Of a stretch of 36,305 bases of DNA, positions 7,380 through 16,333 are shown piece after piece; within the stretch, counting starts at the first letter, position 1, and every line of letters begins with the position of its first letter. The stretch is from JAPUME01 sp964605715. GTDB taxonomy: Bacteria; Acidobacteriota; Terriglobia; UBA7540; JAPUME01. The translations under genes were made by a program, and so were the position numbers. The notes beneath the pieces are model-generated. The model was given only the letters and a program-made list of their open reading frames with translations. It was not told where the DNA came from and ran no database searches. Location: the NCBI GenBank assembly GCA_964605715.1, contig CAZSDV010000018.1, forward strand, positions 1 through 36,305. The letters are read 5' to 3'.

Positions 7380-8225
7380 TATATCTCCTAATAAAATATC
7401 ATAAAGTCGGTTTAATTCATTAGATGAATGATACCAGATTATTAATTTCCCCTTTTTATTTGATCCACTTAATTGAACTTTAGTTCCAATTTTCCTTTCA
7501 ATATCCATTAATGCTGCTTTTATGTTGGGGTCTATTTTGGCTTCAATTTCTTTTGAATGAGTTTTTGTTTGTCTTATTTCCTCTTTGCATATTTTTTCCA
7601 CCTGTCGTACTGATAGATCTTCTTTTACAATCCTATTTGCTAATTTTATTTGAAAATTAATGTTTGATGTGGATAAAATCGCTCGGGCATGTCCCGGAGT
7701 TATGCGCCCTTCCTGTAAAAGGATTTGTATTTCTTGGGGAAGTTTAAGTAATCGAATTGTATTACTTACTGTACTTCTGTTAATTCCTAAACGTTGGGCA
7801 ATTTCATCATGGTTATATTTGAAATGGTTAACCATTGCCTCCATTCCACGGGCTATTTCTAGCTGATTTAAATCCTCTCGGAGGATATTTTCAGTTAAAG
7901 CTAGCTGGAGGGCTTCTTTATCAGATAAAGTTCGTATAATGGCGGGTATTTTTTCTAATCCTGCTTTTTTGGTTGCACGCCAACGCCTTTCTCCAGCGAT
8001 AATTTGGTATCTATCAAAAACTTTTCGTACGAGAATTGGTTGGACAATACCACTTGAACGAATTGAATCCGTTAATTCGGTCAGCTTATCTTCAGTAAAA
8101 TAGGTTCGGGGTTGAAATGGGCTTGGATCAATGGATTTAACAGGAATATTTTTTAATCCCTCACGAGTTTCTTCCACTTCCTTAATTAATGATCCTAAGC
8201 CCCGTCCCAGTGCTGTCCTTGACAT
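7377..8225 (-). CDS. parB: Chromosome-partitioning protein ParB (CTP-dependent clamp)
   Basis: ParB binds parS, loads as a CTP-gated sliding clamp and spreads to organise the origin region. The 282 residues show an N-terminal ALGRGLGSLI ParA-interacting segment, the CTP-binding GERRWRA at 78-84, the TENILREDLN block, a helix-turn-helix at about 140-165 (EIAQRLGINRSTVSNTIRLLKLP) followed by GRITPGHARAIL, and a C-terminal dimerisation region. The ATG has GGGAGGT upstream. The start lies inside parA, giving a 44-base overlap, so the two are translationally coupled. A perfect parS site lies just beyond the parA start. Base composition is clearly more AT-rich than in gyrA. Confidence 0.96.
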   Translation of the reverse strand: MSRTALGRGLGSLIKEVEETREGLKNIPVKSIDPSPFQPRTYFTEDKLTELTDSIRSSGIVQPILVRKVFDRYQIIAGERRWRATKKAGLEKIPAIIRTLSDKEALQLALTENILREDLNQLEIARGMEAMVNHFKYNHDEIAQRLGINRSTVSNTIRLLKLPQEIQILLQEGRITPGHARAILSTSNINFQIKLANRIVKEDLSVRQVEKICKEEIRQTKTHSKEIEAKIDPNIKAALMDIERKIGTKVQLSGSNKKGKLIIWYHSSNELNRLYDILLGDI

Positions 8226-8979
8226 TCCTAATTACCTCCCTTGCAAGCTGAATATAGCATTCTGCTCCTCGGCTTGACCTATCATACAACAAAATTGGCT
8301 TTCCGAAGCTAGGGGCTTCAGCTAGCCGTACATTTCGGTGAATAATTGTGTTAAAAACCTTGTCTCCAAAATAATCCTTGAGGTCTTTAGCTACCTGACC
8401 TGCTAGGTTTATCCGATCGTCATACATTGTTAGAAGAATTCCCTCCAATGATAACTTGGGTTTAAAAGTTTTTTTGATCCGGTTAATTGTGTCCAGCATC
8501 TCTGAAACACCTTCTAGGGCAAAATATTCGCATTGGATTGGAATAAGGACTGAATCTGCTGCTACCAAGCAGTTTAGTGTTAAAAGATCTAAGGCTGGTG
8601 GGCAATCGAGAATTATGAAATTATACTTGTTTCTTATTCCTTCCAATTTTTCAGAAAGTATGGTTTCTCTTGCTTTTCGACCCACTAATTCAACATTTGC
8701 ACCCGCTAAGTTTTTTTCTGAAGGAATTAGATTGAGACCCTCTGGCTGGCAATGAATTGTGATTTTGGAGAGAGGTTCGTCGAGAAGTAAGGCGTGATAA
8801 ATAGACAGGCGGTTAGTGTCCTTGGAGGATCCAAGGCCGCTTGTAGAGTTAGCCTGAGGGTCGCAATCAACCACCAGTGTTTGCATATTTTCATACGCAA
8901 GGCTGGCGCCTAAATTTATGGCTGTTGTGGTTTTGCCCACCCCTCCCTTTTGGTTTGCGACGGCGATAATTCGGGCCAC
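8182..8979 (-). CDS. parA: Chromosome-partitioning ATPase ParA (Soj)
   Basis: A Walker-type ATPase that moves ParB-parS complexes over the nucleoid. The 265-residue protein begins MARIIAVANQKGGVGKTTTA, a deviant Walker A (K11 and K16) near the N-terminus as in chromosomal Soj-type ParA, followed by DCDPQANSTSG and the Walker B-like FIILDCPP. It has no N-terminal DNA-binding extension, unlike type Ia plasmid ParA. The start is GTG (8977-8979) behind a G-rich stretch. It overlaps parB by 44 bases and is preceded by parS and rsmG, the usual origin-proximal order. Confidence 0.96.
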   Translation of the reverse strand: MARIIAVANQKGGVGKTTTAINLGASLAYENMQTLVVDCDPQANSTSGLGSSKDTNRLSIYHALLLDEPLSKITIHCQPEGLNLIPSEKNLAGANVELVGRKARETILSEKLEGIRNKYNFIILDCPPALDLLTLNCLVAADSVLIPIQCEYFALEGVSEMLDTINRIKKTFKPKLSLEGILLTMYDDRINLAGQVAKDLKDYFGDKVFNTIIHRNVRLAEAPSFGKPILLYDRSSRGAECYIQLAREVIRNVKDSTGTGLRIIN

Positions 8980-9050
8980 GCCACCCCCGGTATATGCTAG
9001 ATATGAACGAGACTTTACAGCATTTTGTTATCCTGAGGCAAGGGACAAAA

Positions 9051-9066
9051 TGTTTCACGTGAAACA
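9051..9066. other. parS centromere site
   Basis: TGTTTCACGTGAAACA, a perfect 16-bp palindrome identical to the widely conserved chromosomal parS consensus bound by ParB. It lies between rsmG and parA, 72 bases upstream of the parA start. It is the only full match noticed in the window. Confidence 0.97.
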
Positions 9067-9073
9067 TTTTTTA

Positions 9074-9700
9074 TTAATCCTTCTTTTCACCAACTAAAAT
9101 TACCCGTTGGTAAGATAGGGGAAGGGGCAGAGGTTTTTTCCAGTGATAACCTTTAACATTCCGAATTATTTCATAGGATTTTTGGTAATTAACCCACAGA
9201 CATATTTTTCCTTGTGGGGAAAGTATATTTTCGGCTTTAATGGCAATTTTTTCATGTTCTTTAAGCCCTCGCATAGTGACCATATCAAATTTTTTTGTAG
9301 GATTATGAATCAAAAAATGTTCAAACCTATCAGGGAGGACATGGACGTTTTGAAAATTGCATTCACGTTTCACCTCATTGAGGAATGCCCGTTTTTTAGA
9401 AGAGGGTTCAAGAAGGGTAAGGAATAGGTGGGGAAATGATATTTTAAGAGGTAGGCCAGGGAATCCTGCCCCGCTTCCAATATCAATAACATTACCAAAG
9501 CATTGGAATTGAGTGGAGAGGAACATGCATTCCCCAAAATGTCTTGTAATACAATCATTTTCGCTCCGAATAGAGGTAAGATTAATTTTCCGATTCCATT
9601 TTGATAATAATCCCAAATAAATATGAATAATTTTAATTTGATCTGGGTTTGACTGGGAGATGAATGGGTGGAGGAGTTGGGAGATATTTTTCTTTTCCAT
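9074..9700 (-). CDS. rsmG: 16S rRNA (guanine-527-N7) methyltransferase RsmG
   Basis: RsmG methylates G527 of 16S rRNA using S-adenosylmethionine. Starting from the ATG at 9698-9700 the protein is 208 residues, the usual size. It has the family features: YLGLLSKWNRKINLTSIR near residue 28, the SAM-binding VIDIGSGAGFPGLPLKI at about 71-87, LEPSSKKRAFLNEV, and the later TMRGLKE block. The open frame continues upstream to 9784, but those 28 residues (MIILFLLLITLNF...) are not part of the family, so the internal ATG is chosen although its ribosome-binding site is weak. The order rsmG-parA-parB is typical of origin-proximal regions. Confidence 0.94.
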   Translation of the reverse strand: MEKKNISQLLHPFISQSNPDQIKIIHIYLGLLSKWNRKINLTSIRSENDCITRHFGECMFLSTQFQCFGNVIDIGSGAGFPGLPLKISFPHLFLTLLEPSSKKRAFLNEVKRECNFQNVHVLPDRFEHFLIHNPTKKFDMVTMRGLKEHEKIAIKAENILSPQGKICLWVNYQKSYEIIRNVKGYHWKKPLPLPLSYQRVILVGEKKD

Positions 9701-10565
9701 CGTGATATGAAAAAATTGTACCGAGCGAAATATAATAGAACAAGGAAAATTTAAAGTGATTAAAAGTAGAAATAGTATAATCACATGGAAATATTAAATA
9801 AGAAGTCTGATAACAGGTGGGAAGTATTTATTAATTACTTATTTAATTAATAATATTTACCACTGAATAGCTATTTAATCTTATTTTTAGTGATTAAAAT
9901 ACTATATTAATAATTTATACTAATATTAATTTCCACCTATAGTTAACATATTATTATAATATATTTTTAATATTCCCTTATATATTTATTTTTACCACTT
10001 TGGACTATATATGTATAATATTAACCACATCATTAATATATATCAATAAAAAAACCACTTATATGTGGGATAATATTAACTATTATTACATTTAAATATT
10101 TCTGTAAGTAAGTTGAAAGATCGAAGGATTAACGGCGTTAAGGGATTTCAAAGAAATAATATTTTTATAAATTTTCTATATTGAATATATGAAGGGTAGG
10201 GATTCTGGGTGAACAGATAATCGTAATTGTGCACATTTACAAATACCCATAAGAATTTGGTAGTTTTGTTAATTTATGTTTATAAACCAAAAATAAGCCA
10301 AAGGATTGTATTTATATATTTTTTTAACAAAATTAAATTAAGACCTTATTCATATTTTTTCTAGTATTTGTATTACGTACTCAAATCAGCACAAAAATAT
10401 GAAAAAATAGAACAAAATACCGTTATAAATGTTAGATAAATGATGTAAAAAACGGCAGCTAAAAGGTGAGCAAAAAGAGAGTTATAGTTTGTATATTATT
10501 GATATATAACAATTTATAATTTCTAAATAAAGTATCAATAATTTAAAAATAAATAAATATAAAAA
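9701..10565. other. Gene-free, extremely AT-rich tract; candidate replication-origin region
   Basis: About 865 bases without a supportable gene. By hand count 9841-10080 holds only 40 G/C in 240 bases (17%). Half of these belong to repeated CCAC/GTGG motifs: TTTACCACT at 9856-9864 and again at 9991-9999, TTCCACC at 9931, TTAACCACA at 10021-10029 (one mismatch from the DnaA box TTATCCACA), AAAACCACT at 10051 and GTGGG at 10065. A GGTGG also lies at 9816. A TTAACG-G-CGTTAA inverted repeat lies at 10129-10141. Low duplex stability, repeated binding-site-like words and adjacency to parS, parAB and rsmG suggest an origin. No canonical DnaA-box cluster is present, so this is inference. Confidence 0.4.
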
Positions 10566-11915
10566 TTATTCATTTTGAGAAGAAACTTCACTATTAATTG
10601 GCGATGGCTCTAATCCAAGTTTTGAGAGGACTATATATACTATAAAACCAGTAAGAAACGAATAAACAACGGCTGGTTGCATCATTGATTTTAGGTTTTC
10701 AGCCAAGGGAATGAATGGGAGTGGAATTATTCCTACAACAAAACCTAATGCCCAAGCACCGTACCCCGCAATATTTACCCCCTTACGTGGGCCTGCCCAG
10801 GTCCGATTTGAAAGAAGGTAGTCTGCTGCCATTGCTCCACAAATTGGCCCAAAAGAAGCCCCGACAACAGTAAAAAACCCAACAAGGTTTGCGGCAATTC
10901 CAGTAATTGACAGGATTGCGGCCAAGGTTACCGCTATCATGGTTGATGTCAAACGAGGAATACGGGGTAACATTGTCTCAAAGCTATTTGCAGCAATAAA
11001 AGTTGAGAAACACCCAGGCGCTATTGAGGCTACTGCAAAAAGGAGGAACATAACGGAGGCCAACAGGCCGCCAACTGATGCAACTGCTGTTCCATATTGT
11101 AAATCTGGCAACGAAGCATTTAACCCATGAGCTCCTGCAACTGCACCCAGCGTTAGTGCCCCCACTAAAATTATTGGGACTGCGATTCCTAATAAACCCC
11201 CTAAGATAATATCTTTTTTTGTACGACTGTTCATTCCAAAATCTGTCCCAGCTGCTCCTGCAGTTGCAAAAAACCCCACCACGACCTGAATGGTCATTAA
11301 TATTCCGAAACCTGTCGCTGGATTTTCGGGTAAGTAACTTGGTATGCCGGATGAAGTTTTTGCAAAAACGAATAATATGATTAAGGCAGGAATAAGATTA
11401 AGAATAGTTGCAACGCGGCCGACGTATTGGATTCCTTTAATTGCAATATAACCCAGGGAGTAGGCCCAAAGTACTGATACCACTGCAAATGGAAGTGTCA
11501 TAGGAGTTGAATTTATGCCGATTCCAGTCAATATAAATTTAGTGGCAAAAAAAGTTCCTACAGCAAACCAACCAATTTGCAGGAGTCCCATTAAAAGCCC
11601 TGGCATCAGGTACCCCCCATGTGTCCCAAAGGTTGAGGTCCCAACAATATAAAGAGGGTGGCCTGTTTTCATCCCAAGAATAGCTGGTACGTAATAAAAG
11701 AGGCCGTAGCTTATTAAACCCGCAAAAACTAAACCCAATATACAACCGGCCAACCCAACCTGAGATAAAGTCTCGGTTCCGAGGCCCTGATAGTAACCAA
11801 TCCAAAGAAATACACCTGCATAGCTTGGGGCAATATTAGTGTACCAAGGGGCGCGATTTGTTGTCGGGTTTGGTGTAGCAGATTTTACATATGTGGGTAG
11901 GGAATTACTGGACAT
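10566..11915 (-). CDS. NCS1-family nucleobase:cation symporter (cytosine/purine permease-like)
   Basis: A 449-residue polytopic inner-membrane protein with about 12 hydrophobic segments, typical of NCS1 transporters that import cytosine, purines, allantoin or hydantoins with Na+ or H+. Supporting stretches are RAPWYTNIAPSYAGVFLWIG at the start of TM1, VGTSTFGTHGGYLMP, GIQYVGRVATILNLIPALI, AAGTDFGMNSRTKKDI between TM segments, and WAGPRKGVNIAGYGAWALG near the end. The ATG at 11913-11915 is chosen because GGAGGAA lies seven bases upstream; a longer frame to 11963 has no such signal. It stands alone after the AT-rich tract, and no nucleobase-catabolic gene is adjacent. The substrate cannot be decided. 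Confidence 0.8.
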   Translation of the reverse strand: MSSNSLPTYVKSATPNPTTNRAPWYTNIAPSYAGVFLWIGYYQGLGTETLSQVGLAGCILGLVFAGLISYGLFYYVPAILGMKTGHPLYIVGTSTFGTHGGYLMPGLLMGLLQIGWFAVGTFFATKFILTGIGINSTPMTLPFAVVSVLWAYSLGYIAIKGIQYVGRVATILNLIPALIILFVFAKTSSGIPSYLPENPATGFGILMTIQVVVGFFATAGAAGTDFGMNSRTKKDIILGGLLGIAVPIILVGALTLGAVAGAHGLNASLPDLQYGTAVASVGGLLASVMFLLFAVASIAPGCFSTFIAANSFETMLPRIPRLTSTMIAVTLAAILSITGIAANLVGFFTVVGASFGPICGAMAADYLLSNRTWAGPRKGVNIAGYGAWALGFVVGIIPLPFIPLAENLKSMMQPAVVYSFLTGFIVYIVLSKLGLEPSPINSEVSSQNE

Positions 11916-12058
11916 CGAATTTCCTCCGGGACTAATTTTATAAAATGAAGGTTTGGCTCTCATGATAATAGGGATGGCAAAGGTTTAACGCAAGGGCTTA
12001 GGTAACACAATTTAATAAGTGAGGTGGATTGAATTAGGGAAGTATGGTTTTTTGAGAA

Positions 12059-12850
12059 TTAAGATCCAGTACTAGTGTAATTCCGAACGCCCCGATTCCA
12101 AACTACCAGAGCCATGACAAAGAAAAACCCTCCAACCAAGGGTACTATTTGTGAATGGGCTAAAAATTCATCCCGGCCCAAGAAATGGGTAGTTGGGTAA
12201 AACGTTGCAAACGCAAAGGGTATAATCCAACTAAGCACGAACTGAATGAAACTATTGTAAATTGTTAAGGGATATCGTCCAAAGGTTAACATGTTAAAAA
12301 CTGGAGGTACGATGCCGATTCGGTCCTCGAACCAAAAGGATACAGCAGTTAAGATCAAAAACACTGATATGTATATGATGGTCGCAGAAATAACCATAAT
12401 CAGAAACAGCGCTATTTTTAGTGTATTCCATTCAAGGTTTAGCTTTTCGGAACAAATCCATAAAACGATTGCTCCCGTAAAAACTTCTTGCAGTGATTCA
12501 ATTCGGAATTTTTCAAAAAGGATCTGGAATAGAGAATCAACTGGGCGGAGAAGTACCCGGTCGAACCGTCCTTGGATGATATACAGATTGCTGAAATCAT
12601 AGAGATTCCAGCTTAAGATATTAAAAAAACCTAACGGGATAAGAGAAAATCCGTATAAAAACAGCACTTCATAAAAATCCCAACCTTTTAGGGTTGGGAT
12701 TTTAGTAAACAGTACCAGCATGAAACCAAAACCTAGAATAGTTGCAGTCATTGATGTTATTAGAGCAATGAAAAAGTCGGCTTTATAAGCAAGGCGAACC
12801 TTAGAGTATTGGGCAAGATATTTAATTAGTAATTGCAGATGACGTTTCAT
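12059..12850 (-). CDS. ABC-2 type exporter permease (second of two)
   Basis: A 263-residue integral membrane protein with six or so hydrophobic segments. Features resemble the ABC-2 family-6 permeases: the basic N-terminus MKRHLQLLIKYLAQYSKVRLAYKADFF, a cytoplasmic loop YIIQGRFDRVLLRPVDSLFQIL, and the late FATFYPTTHFLGRD segment. It follows the other permease by 66 bases and the ATP-binding gene further upstream, so all three likely form one exporter. The transported compound is unknown; relatives export antibiotics, viologens or lipids. Confidence 0.82.
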   Translation of the reverse strand: MKRHLQLLIKYLAQYSKVRLAYKADFFIALITSMTATILGFGFMLVLFTKIPTLKGWDFYEVLFLYGFSLIPLGFFNILSWNLYDFSNLYIIQGRFDRVLLRPVDSLFQILFEKFRIESLQEVFTGAIVLWICSEKLNLEWNTLKIALFLIMVISATIIYISVFLILTAVSFWFEDRIGIVPPVFNMLTFGRYPLTIYNSFIQFVLSWIIPFAFATFYPTTHFLGRDEFLAHSQIVPLVGGFFFVMALVVWNRGVRNYTSTGS

Positions 12851-12916
12851 TCTGTGTTGGATTGGTTTCAGGGGTAGCGGAATTTATTGGTTTCGCTGGC
12901 CTTGACCTCAGTTTTC

Positions 12917-13732
12917 CTATCCACCTTGAATTGTAATCTTCCGGCTGGACCAAGACCAAAGTAGGTGTCCAATGATAAGTAATGTCAGAATCCAGAATAC
13001 CTGCATTCCAATAGTGCGAGCAATCTCCCACCCGTTTGTCTTACCTAGATAAATCAAGACAGGTGCAAAGCTGATGTACGGGAAAGGAAGAACCCTCAGA
13101 ATACTTTCTGCCCAGCTAGGAAAAAAAGTAATTGGGATCAGCAACCCCGAACAAAGTTCCAATATGAAGTACTTTGCACGTATGAGACCAAGGATAGATT
13201 TTAGACGAAGTGCAAATGTACCAATACAAAAGTTAATGCTAGCGACAAGGAAGAAGCTGAGCGTCGAACTAAGAAGAAAGGTTGCTAGGTGCACTTTGCT
13301 TGCCGGTGCCCGTACTGGAAATACTAGGGCTAAAAGAAGGGCCGTGGGCAGAGTTAGTAAAATCAGTCGAAAGCAGGAGCTCCCGAAGGCTTCCGCTATA
13401 TACATAAATTGTATGTTTACCGGTTTTATAAGGTCCATGGCAATTTTCCCTTCTAAAACCTGGTTGGTTATATCCTGGTCAATGTTGTTGAAGTAAAACG
13501 AGCGAATTATCCACCCGACACTAATGTAAGTGAGCATCTCCGGAAAGCCGAATCCTTCTATTGAGCCTCCGTCTTCAAGAACGGCACTCCAAATGAAGTA
13601 GTACACTGAAACATAAATGATGTAGGTGATAATTCCTGTGTAGTACCGCAACCGGTAGGCCATGACGTTCACGAACCCAACACGGGCAAAGCTGCGGTAA
13701 ACACTGATTTCTGCTTTAAACGAAGAAATCAT
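12917..13732 (-). CDS. ABC-2 type exporter permease (first of two)
   Basis: A 271-residue membrane protein with about six hydrophobic segments, similar in layout to its downstream neighbour. It has the matching loop ITNQVLEGKIAMDLIKPVNIQFMYIAEA (compare QGRFDRVLLRPVDSLFQ next door) and a conserved LPFPYISFAPVLIYLGK segment near the end. Its ATG overlaps the stop of the ATP-binding gene by four bases (ATGA), so translation is coupled. The two permeases probably form a heterodimeric channel. Confidence 0.85.
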   Translation of the reverse strand: MISSFKAEISVYRSFARVGFVNVMAYRLRYYTGIITYIIYVSVYYFIWSAVLEDGGSIEGFGFPEMLTYISVGWIIRSFYFNNIDQDITNQVLEGKIAMDLIKPVNIQFMYIAEAFGSSCFRLILLTLPTALLLALVFPVRAPASKVHLATFLLSSTLSFFLVASINFCIGTFALRLKSILGLIRAKYFILELCSGLLIPITFFPSWAESILRVLPFPYISFAPVLIYLGKTNGWEIARTIGMQVFWILTLLIIGHLLWSWSSRKITIQGG

Positions 13733-14772
13733 CGAGGGAGTTCACTTACCTCCGTGGTTGTAGGATTTAGATACGCTTGCCCTTCAGTGTAGATTCGCTT
13801 AACAAGCTCTTCGATGGATTCCTCTTCCACAATTAAATCGCGGACTTCTAGTCGGGTGACAATATTTCGGATAATATCCCCACTCGAATGTTTTCGGCGG
13901 TCATAGCGAAGCAGGTAGGTGAAATCATCCAGGCGTTCACAGGTTACCCCATCCCCACTTAACTCTTTGATGTGGCCAGCTTGATCTCGGTCCTTTAGGA
14001 AAAACTTGATCTGATTGAAGCGAGCCAGCCGCATCTTTAGCTCTGCGAGCGGCCCATCGAAAAGAAGCTTCCCGTGGTCGATAATCATGACTCGATGGGA
14101 GAGCTCCTCTATGTCGGAGAGGTCATGGGTAGTTAGAAGGACAGTCGTTTTGTAGACTCGATTGATCTCTTTTAGGAATTCTCGGACGCGGTCTTTGGCT
14201 ACAACATCTAGACCAATGGTCGGCTCATCTAGAAATAGTAACGGTGGGTTGTGAAGTAGCGAAGCTGCCAGGTCACAGCGCATGCGTTCGCCCAGGCTCA
14301 GCTTGCGTACTGGGATGTGAAAGTATTGTTTGAGATCAAGGATCTCATTAAACACCCCCAGGCGATATTCATATTCAGCTTGTGGGACTTCATAGATTTC
14401 TCTCAGTAGCTTAAAAGACTCGATAACCGCAATGTCCCACCAGAGTTGCGTGCGCTGGCCAAAGACGACGCCAATCCTCTTGGTGTGTTTTTTGCGGTTT
14501 AAGGAAGGGACTATCCCTTGAACCCGTAAATGGCCGCTACTGGGAACCAGAATTCCAGTCAGCATTTTAATGGTTGTTGATTTACCCGCACCATTTGGGC
14601 CAATGTAACCGACCATCTCACCTGGTTCTATGTGGAAAGTTATATGATCCACCGCTTTTACCGTCTGGTAGTCACGGACAAAAAGGTCCTTTATGGCGCC
14701 TAAGATACCTTCACGTCGCTTAAACGTTTTGAATCCCTTATAGAGGTTTTCAACTTCAATCAGGTTTGTCAT
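13729..14772 (-). CDS. ABC exporter ATP-binding protein
   Basis: The 347-residue nucleotide-binding subunit of the three-gene exporter. Visible motifs are Walker A GPNGAGKST (58-66), Q-loop at Q106 (VFGQRTQLWWD), signature LSLGERMR (158-165), Walker B LLFLDEPTIGLD (178-189) and the switch His in TTHDLSD. The FGQRTQLWWD sequence and the roughly 100-residue C-terminal extension are typical of NBDs paired with ABC-2 family-6 permeases. It is the first gene of the operon and is divergent from the M16 peptidases across a 157-base region. Confidence 0.92.
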   Translation of the reverse strand: MTNLIEVENLYKGFKTFKRREGILGAIKDLFVRDYQTVKAVDHITFHIEPGEMVGYIGPNGAGKSTTIKMLTGILVPSSGHLRVQGIVPSLNRKKHTKRIGVVFGQRTQLWWDIAVIESFKLLREIYEVPQAEYEYRLGVFNEILDLKQYFHIPVRKLSLGERMRCDLAASLLHNPPLLFLDEPTIGLDVVAKDRVREFLKEINRVYKTTVLLTTHDLSDIEELSHRVMIIDHGKLLFDGPLAELKMRLARFNQIKFFLKDRDQAGHIKELSGDGVTCERLDDFTYLLRYDRRKHSSGDIIRNIVTRLEVRDLIVEEESIEELVKRIYTEGQAYLNPTTTEVSELPR

Positions 14773-14929
14773 GGAGCGCAGGGCCTTGTATTAAGAATAT
14801 AAAGTGCTGGGGTAAGCCATCCTTAGATATTAACAGCCTTTCTGCTCTCACCGATACATTCACGTTTGCATCCGGCGAAAGGTGCGGGTAAGGTATAAGA
14901 AAACTTACTTTACAGAGGGGAAGGCTTTG

Positions 14930-16333
14930 ATGAAAAGGCAAACCAGAGGGCGATTTTATGGGGTTTTCCTCGTATCAGCCTTTTGGGCAGCAACGGGGAT
15001 TGTGTACTCAGCGGCGGAAGTCCGGGTGCCGAAGACGGCATTTCACGACGTGCGGTTGGAGAACGGATTACGGGTCCTGCTGGTTGAGGATCACTCTGCT
15101 CCGGTCGTTTCCATGGCGGTGACCTATAATGTTGGCTCCCGCAATGAACGGCCTGGTCGGACCGGCTTTGCGCACTTATTTGAGCACATGATGTTTAAGG
15201 GTTCGGAGAACGTTGGGACAGGTGAGCATTTTGTTTTGATCTTCAATAATGGTGGCAGCATGAACGGCACGACTAGTGAGGACCGCACTAACTATTTTGA
15301 AACTTTGCCGGCCAACCAGCTGGACTTAGTATTGTTCCTAGAAGCAGACCGAATGCGATCGCTTGTTCTATCCAAGGAAAACCTGAATAATCAGCGAAAT
15401 GCGGTTCAGGAAGAGCGCCGCCTGAGGATTGATAATCAACCCTACGGGAAGTCAATCCTCGAAATTGACAATCTCGCCTATGACAATTTTGCTTACAAGC
15501 ATTCCGTAATCGGTTCAATGGAAGATTTGGATGCGGCGGGCCTCGACGATGTTCGTGAGTTTTTCCGTGTCTACTATGCCCCAAATAATGCCGTTGTTTC
15601 TCTGGTAGGAGATTTTGATCGCGCTAAGTGTCTTGAGAAAGTGAAGAAGTATTTCGGTAATATTCCCTCTCAACCTGCAGCCCCACAGCCTAAGATAATT
15701 GAGCCTGAACACTACGGCGAGCGTCGGACGACCATTTTTGACCCCCTAGCCCGCTTGCCGCAGATTCTGATTGCTTACCATATACCCCGGGGGAATACTG
15801 CCGAGAGCTATGCACTTTCTGTTCTTGATTCAGTTCTCGGTTCCGGTCGCAGCTCCCGGTTTTACCAACGACTTGTGAAAGAAAAGCAGTTGGCTCGCAA
15901 CGCGGTCGCTCAAGCTGACCGCCGCCGGGGTCCAAGCTTGTTTTATGTTATGGCTTATCCTCAGCCTGGGATTCCCGTTGAAAAGCTCGAAAAGGCCATC
16001 CTAGAGGAGCTGGAGGAAGTGCAACGGAATGGGATTAGTGAACAGGAATTGGAAAAGGCTCAAGCGCAGATTCGTCGCCAGATAATTCTAGGGTTGCAGT
16101 CATCTCTTGCCACAGCGCGCCGGCTTGGGGAATATGTGGTGAAGTTTAACGACCCAAATCTAATTAATACCTTGTTTGATAAATACGCTGCTGTCACAAA
16201 GGATGATGTTCAGCAGGCCGCACATCAATACCTGATCGAGAAGAACCGTACAGTGGTGATAACTCAGCCAGTTCAGAAGTCAGGGCTTTCGGGTAGCAGC
16301 AAACCGAAGGGGAGAGGCCATGGGAAACAGTAA
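14930..16333 (+). CDS. Secreted M16-family zinc metallopeptidase (catalytic chain)
   Basis: A 467-residue inverzincin-type peptidase. The zinc site is intact: H82-L-F-E85-H86 (GFAHLFEHMMFKGS) with the distal glutamate at E161/E162 in AVQEERRLR. The N-terminus MKRQTRGRFYGVFLVSAFWAATGIVYSAAEV is a basic-hydrophobic signal peptide, so the protein is exported. ATG at 14930 is preferred over the longer frame from 14882 because GAGGGGAAGG lies just upstream and the signal peptide then starts correctly. The gene overlaps the next M16 gene by 14 bases. In such pairs the two half-size chains form a heterodimeric clamshell that degrades peptides. Confidence 0.92.
   Translation: MKRQTRGRFYGVFLVSAFWAATGIVYSAAEVRVPKTAFHDVRLENGLRVLLVEDHSAPVVSMAVTYNVGSRNERPGRTGFAHLFEHMMFKGSENVGTGEHFVLIFNNGGSMNGTTSEDRTNYFETLPANQLDLVLFLEADRMRSLVLSKENLNNQRNAVQEERRLRIDNQPYGKSILEIDNLAYDNFAYKHSVIGSMEDLDAAGLDDVREFFRVYYAPNNAVVSLVGDFDRAKCLEKVKKYFGNIPSQPAAPQPKIIEPEHYGERRTTIFDPLARLPQILIAYHIPRGNTAESYALSVLDSVLGSGRSSRFYQRLVKEKQLARNAVAQADRRRGPSLFYVMAYPQPGIPVEKLEKAILEELEEVQRNGISEQELEKAQAQIRRQIILGLQSSLATARRLGEYVVKFNDPNLINTLFDKYAAVTKDDVQQAAHQYLIEKNRTVVITQPVQKSGLSGSSKPKGRGHGKQ

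Noticed and set aside
7668..7676. Perfect DnaA-box match TGTGGATAA inside parB
   Set aside because: A single 9-mer within coding sequence, not clustered with others; expected by chance at this frequency.
9701..9784. N-terminal extension of rsmG (28 extra residues)
   Set aside because: The extension is outside the conserved family length and only reflects an open frame in AT-rich DNA.
9841..10565. CRISPR array or iteron plasmid origin in the AT-rich tract
   Set aside because: The CCAC words are short and unevenly spaced with no long repeats or spacers, and the flanking genes are chromosomal, not plasmid replication genes.
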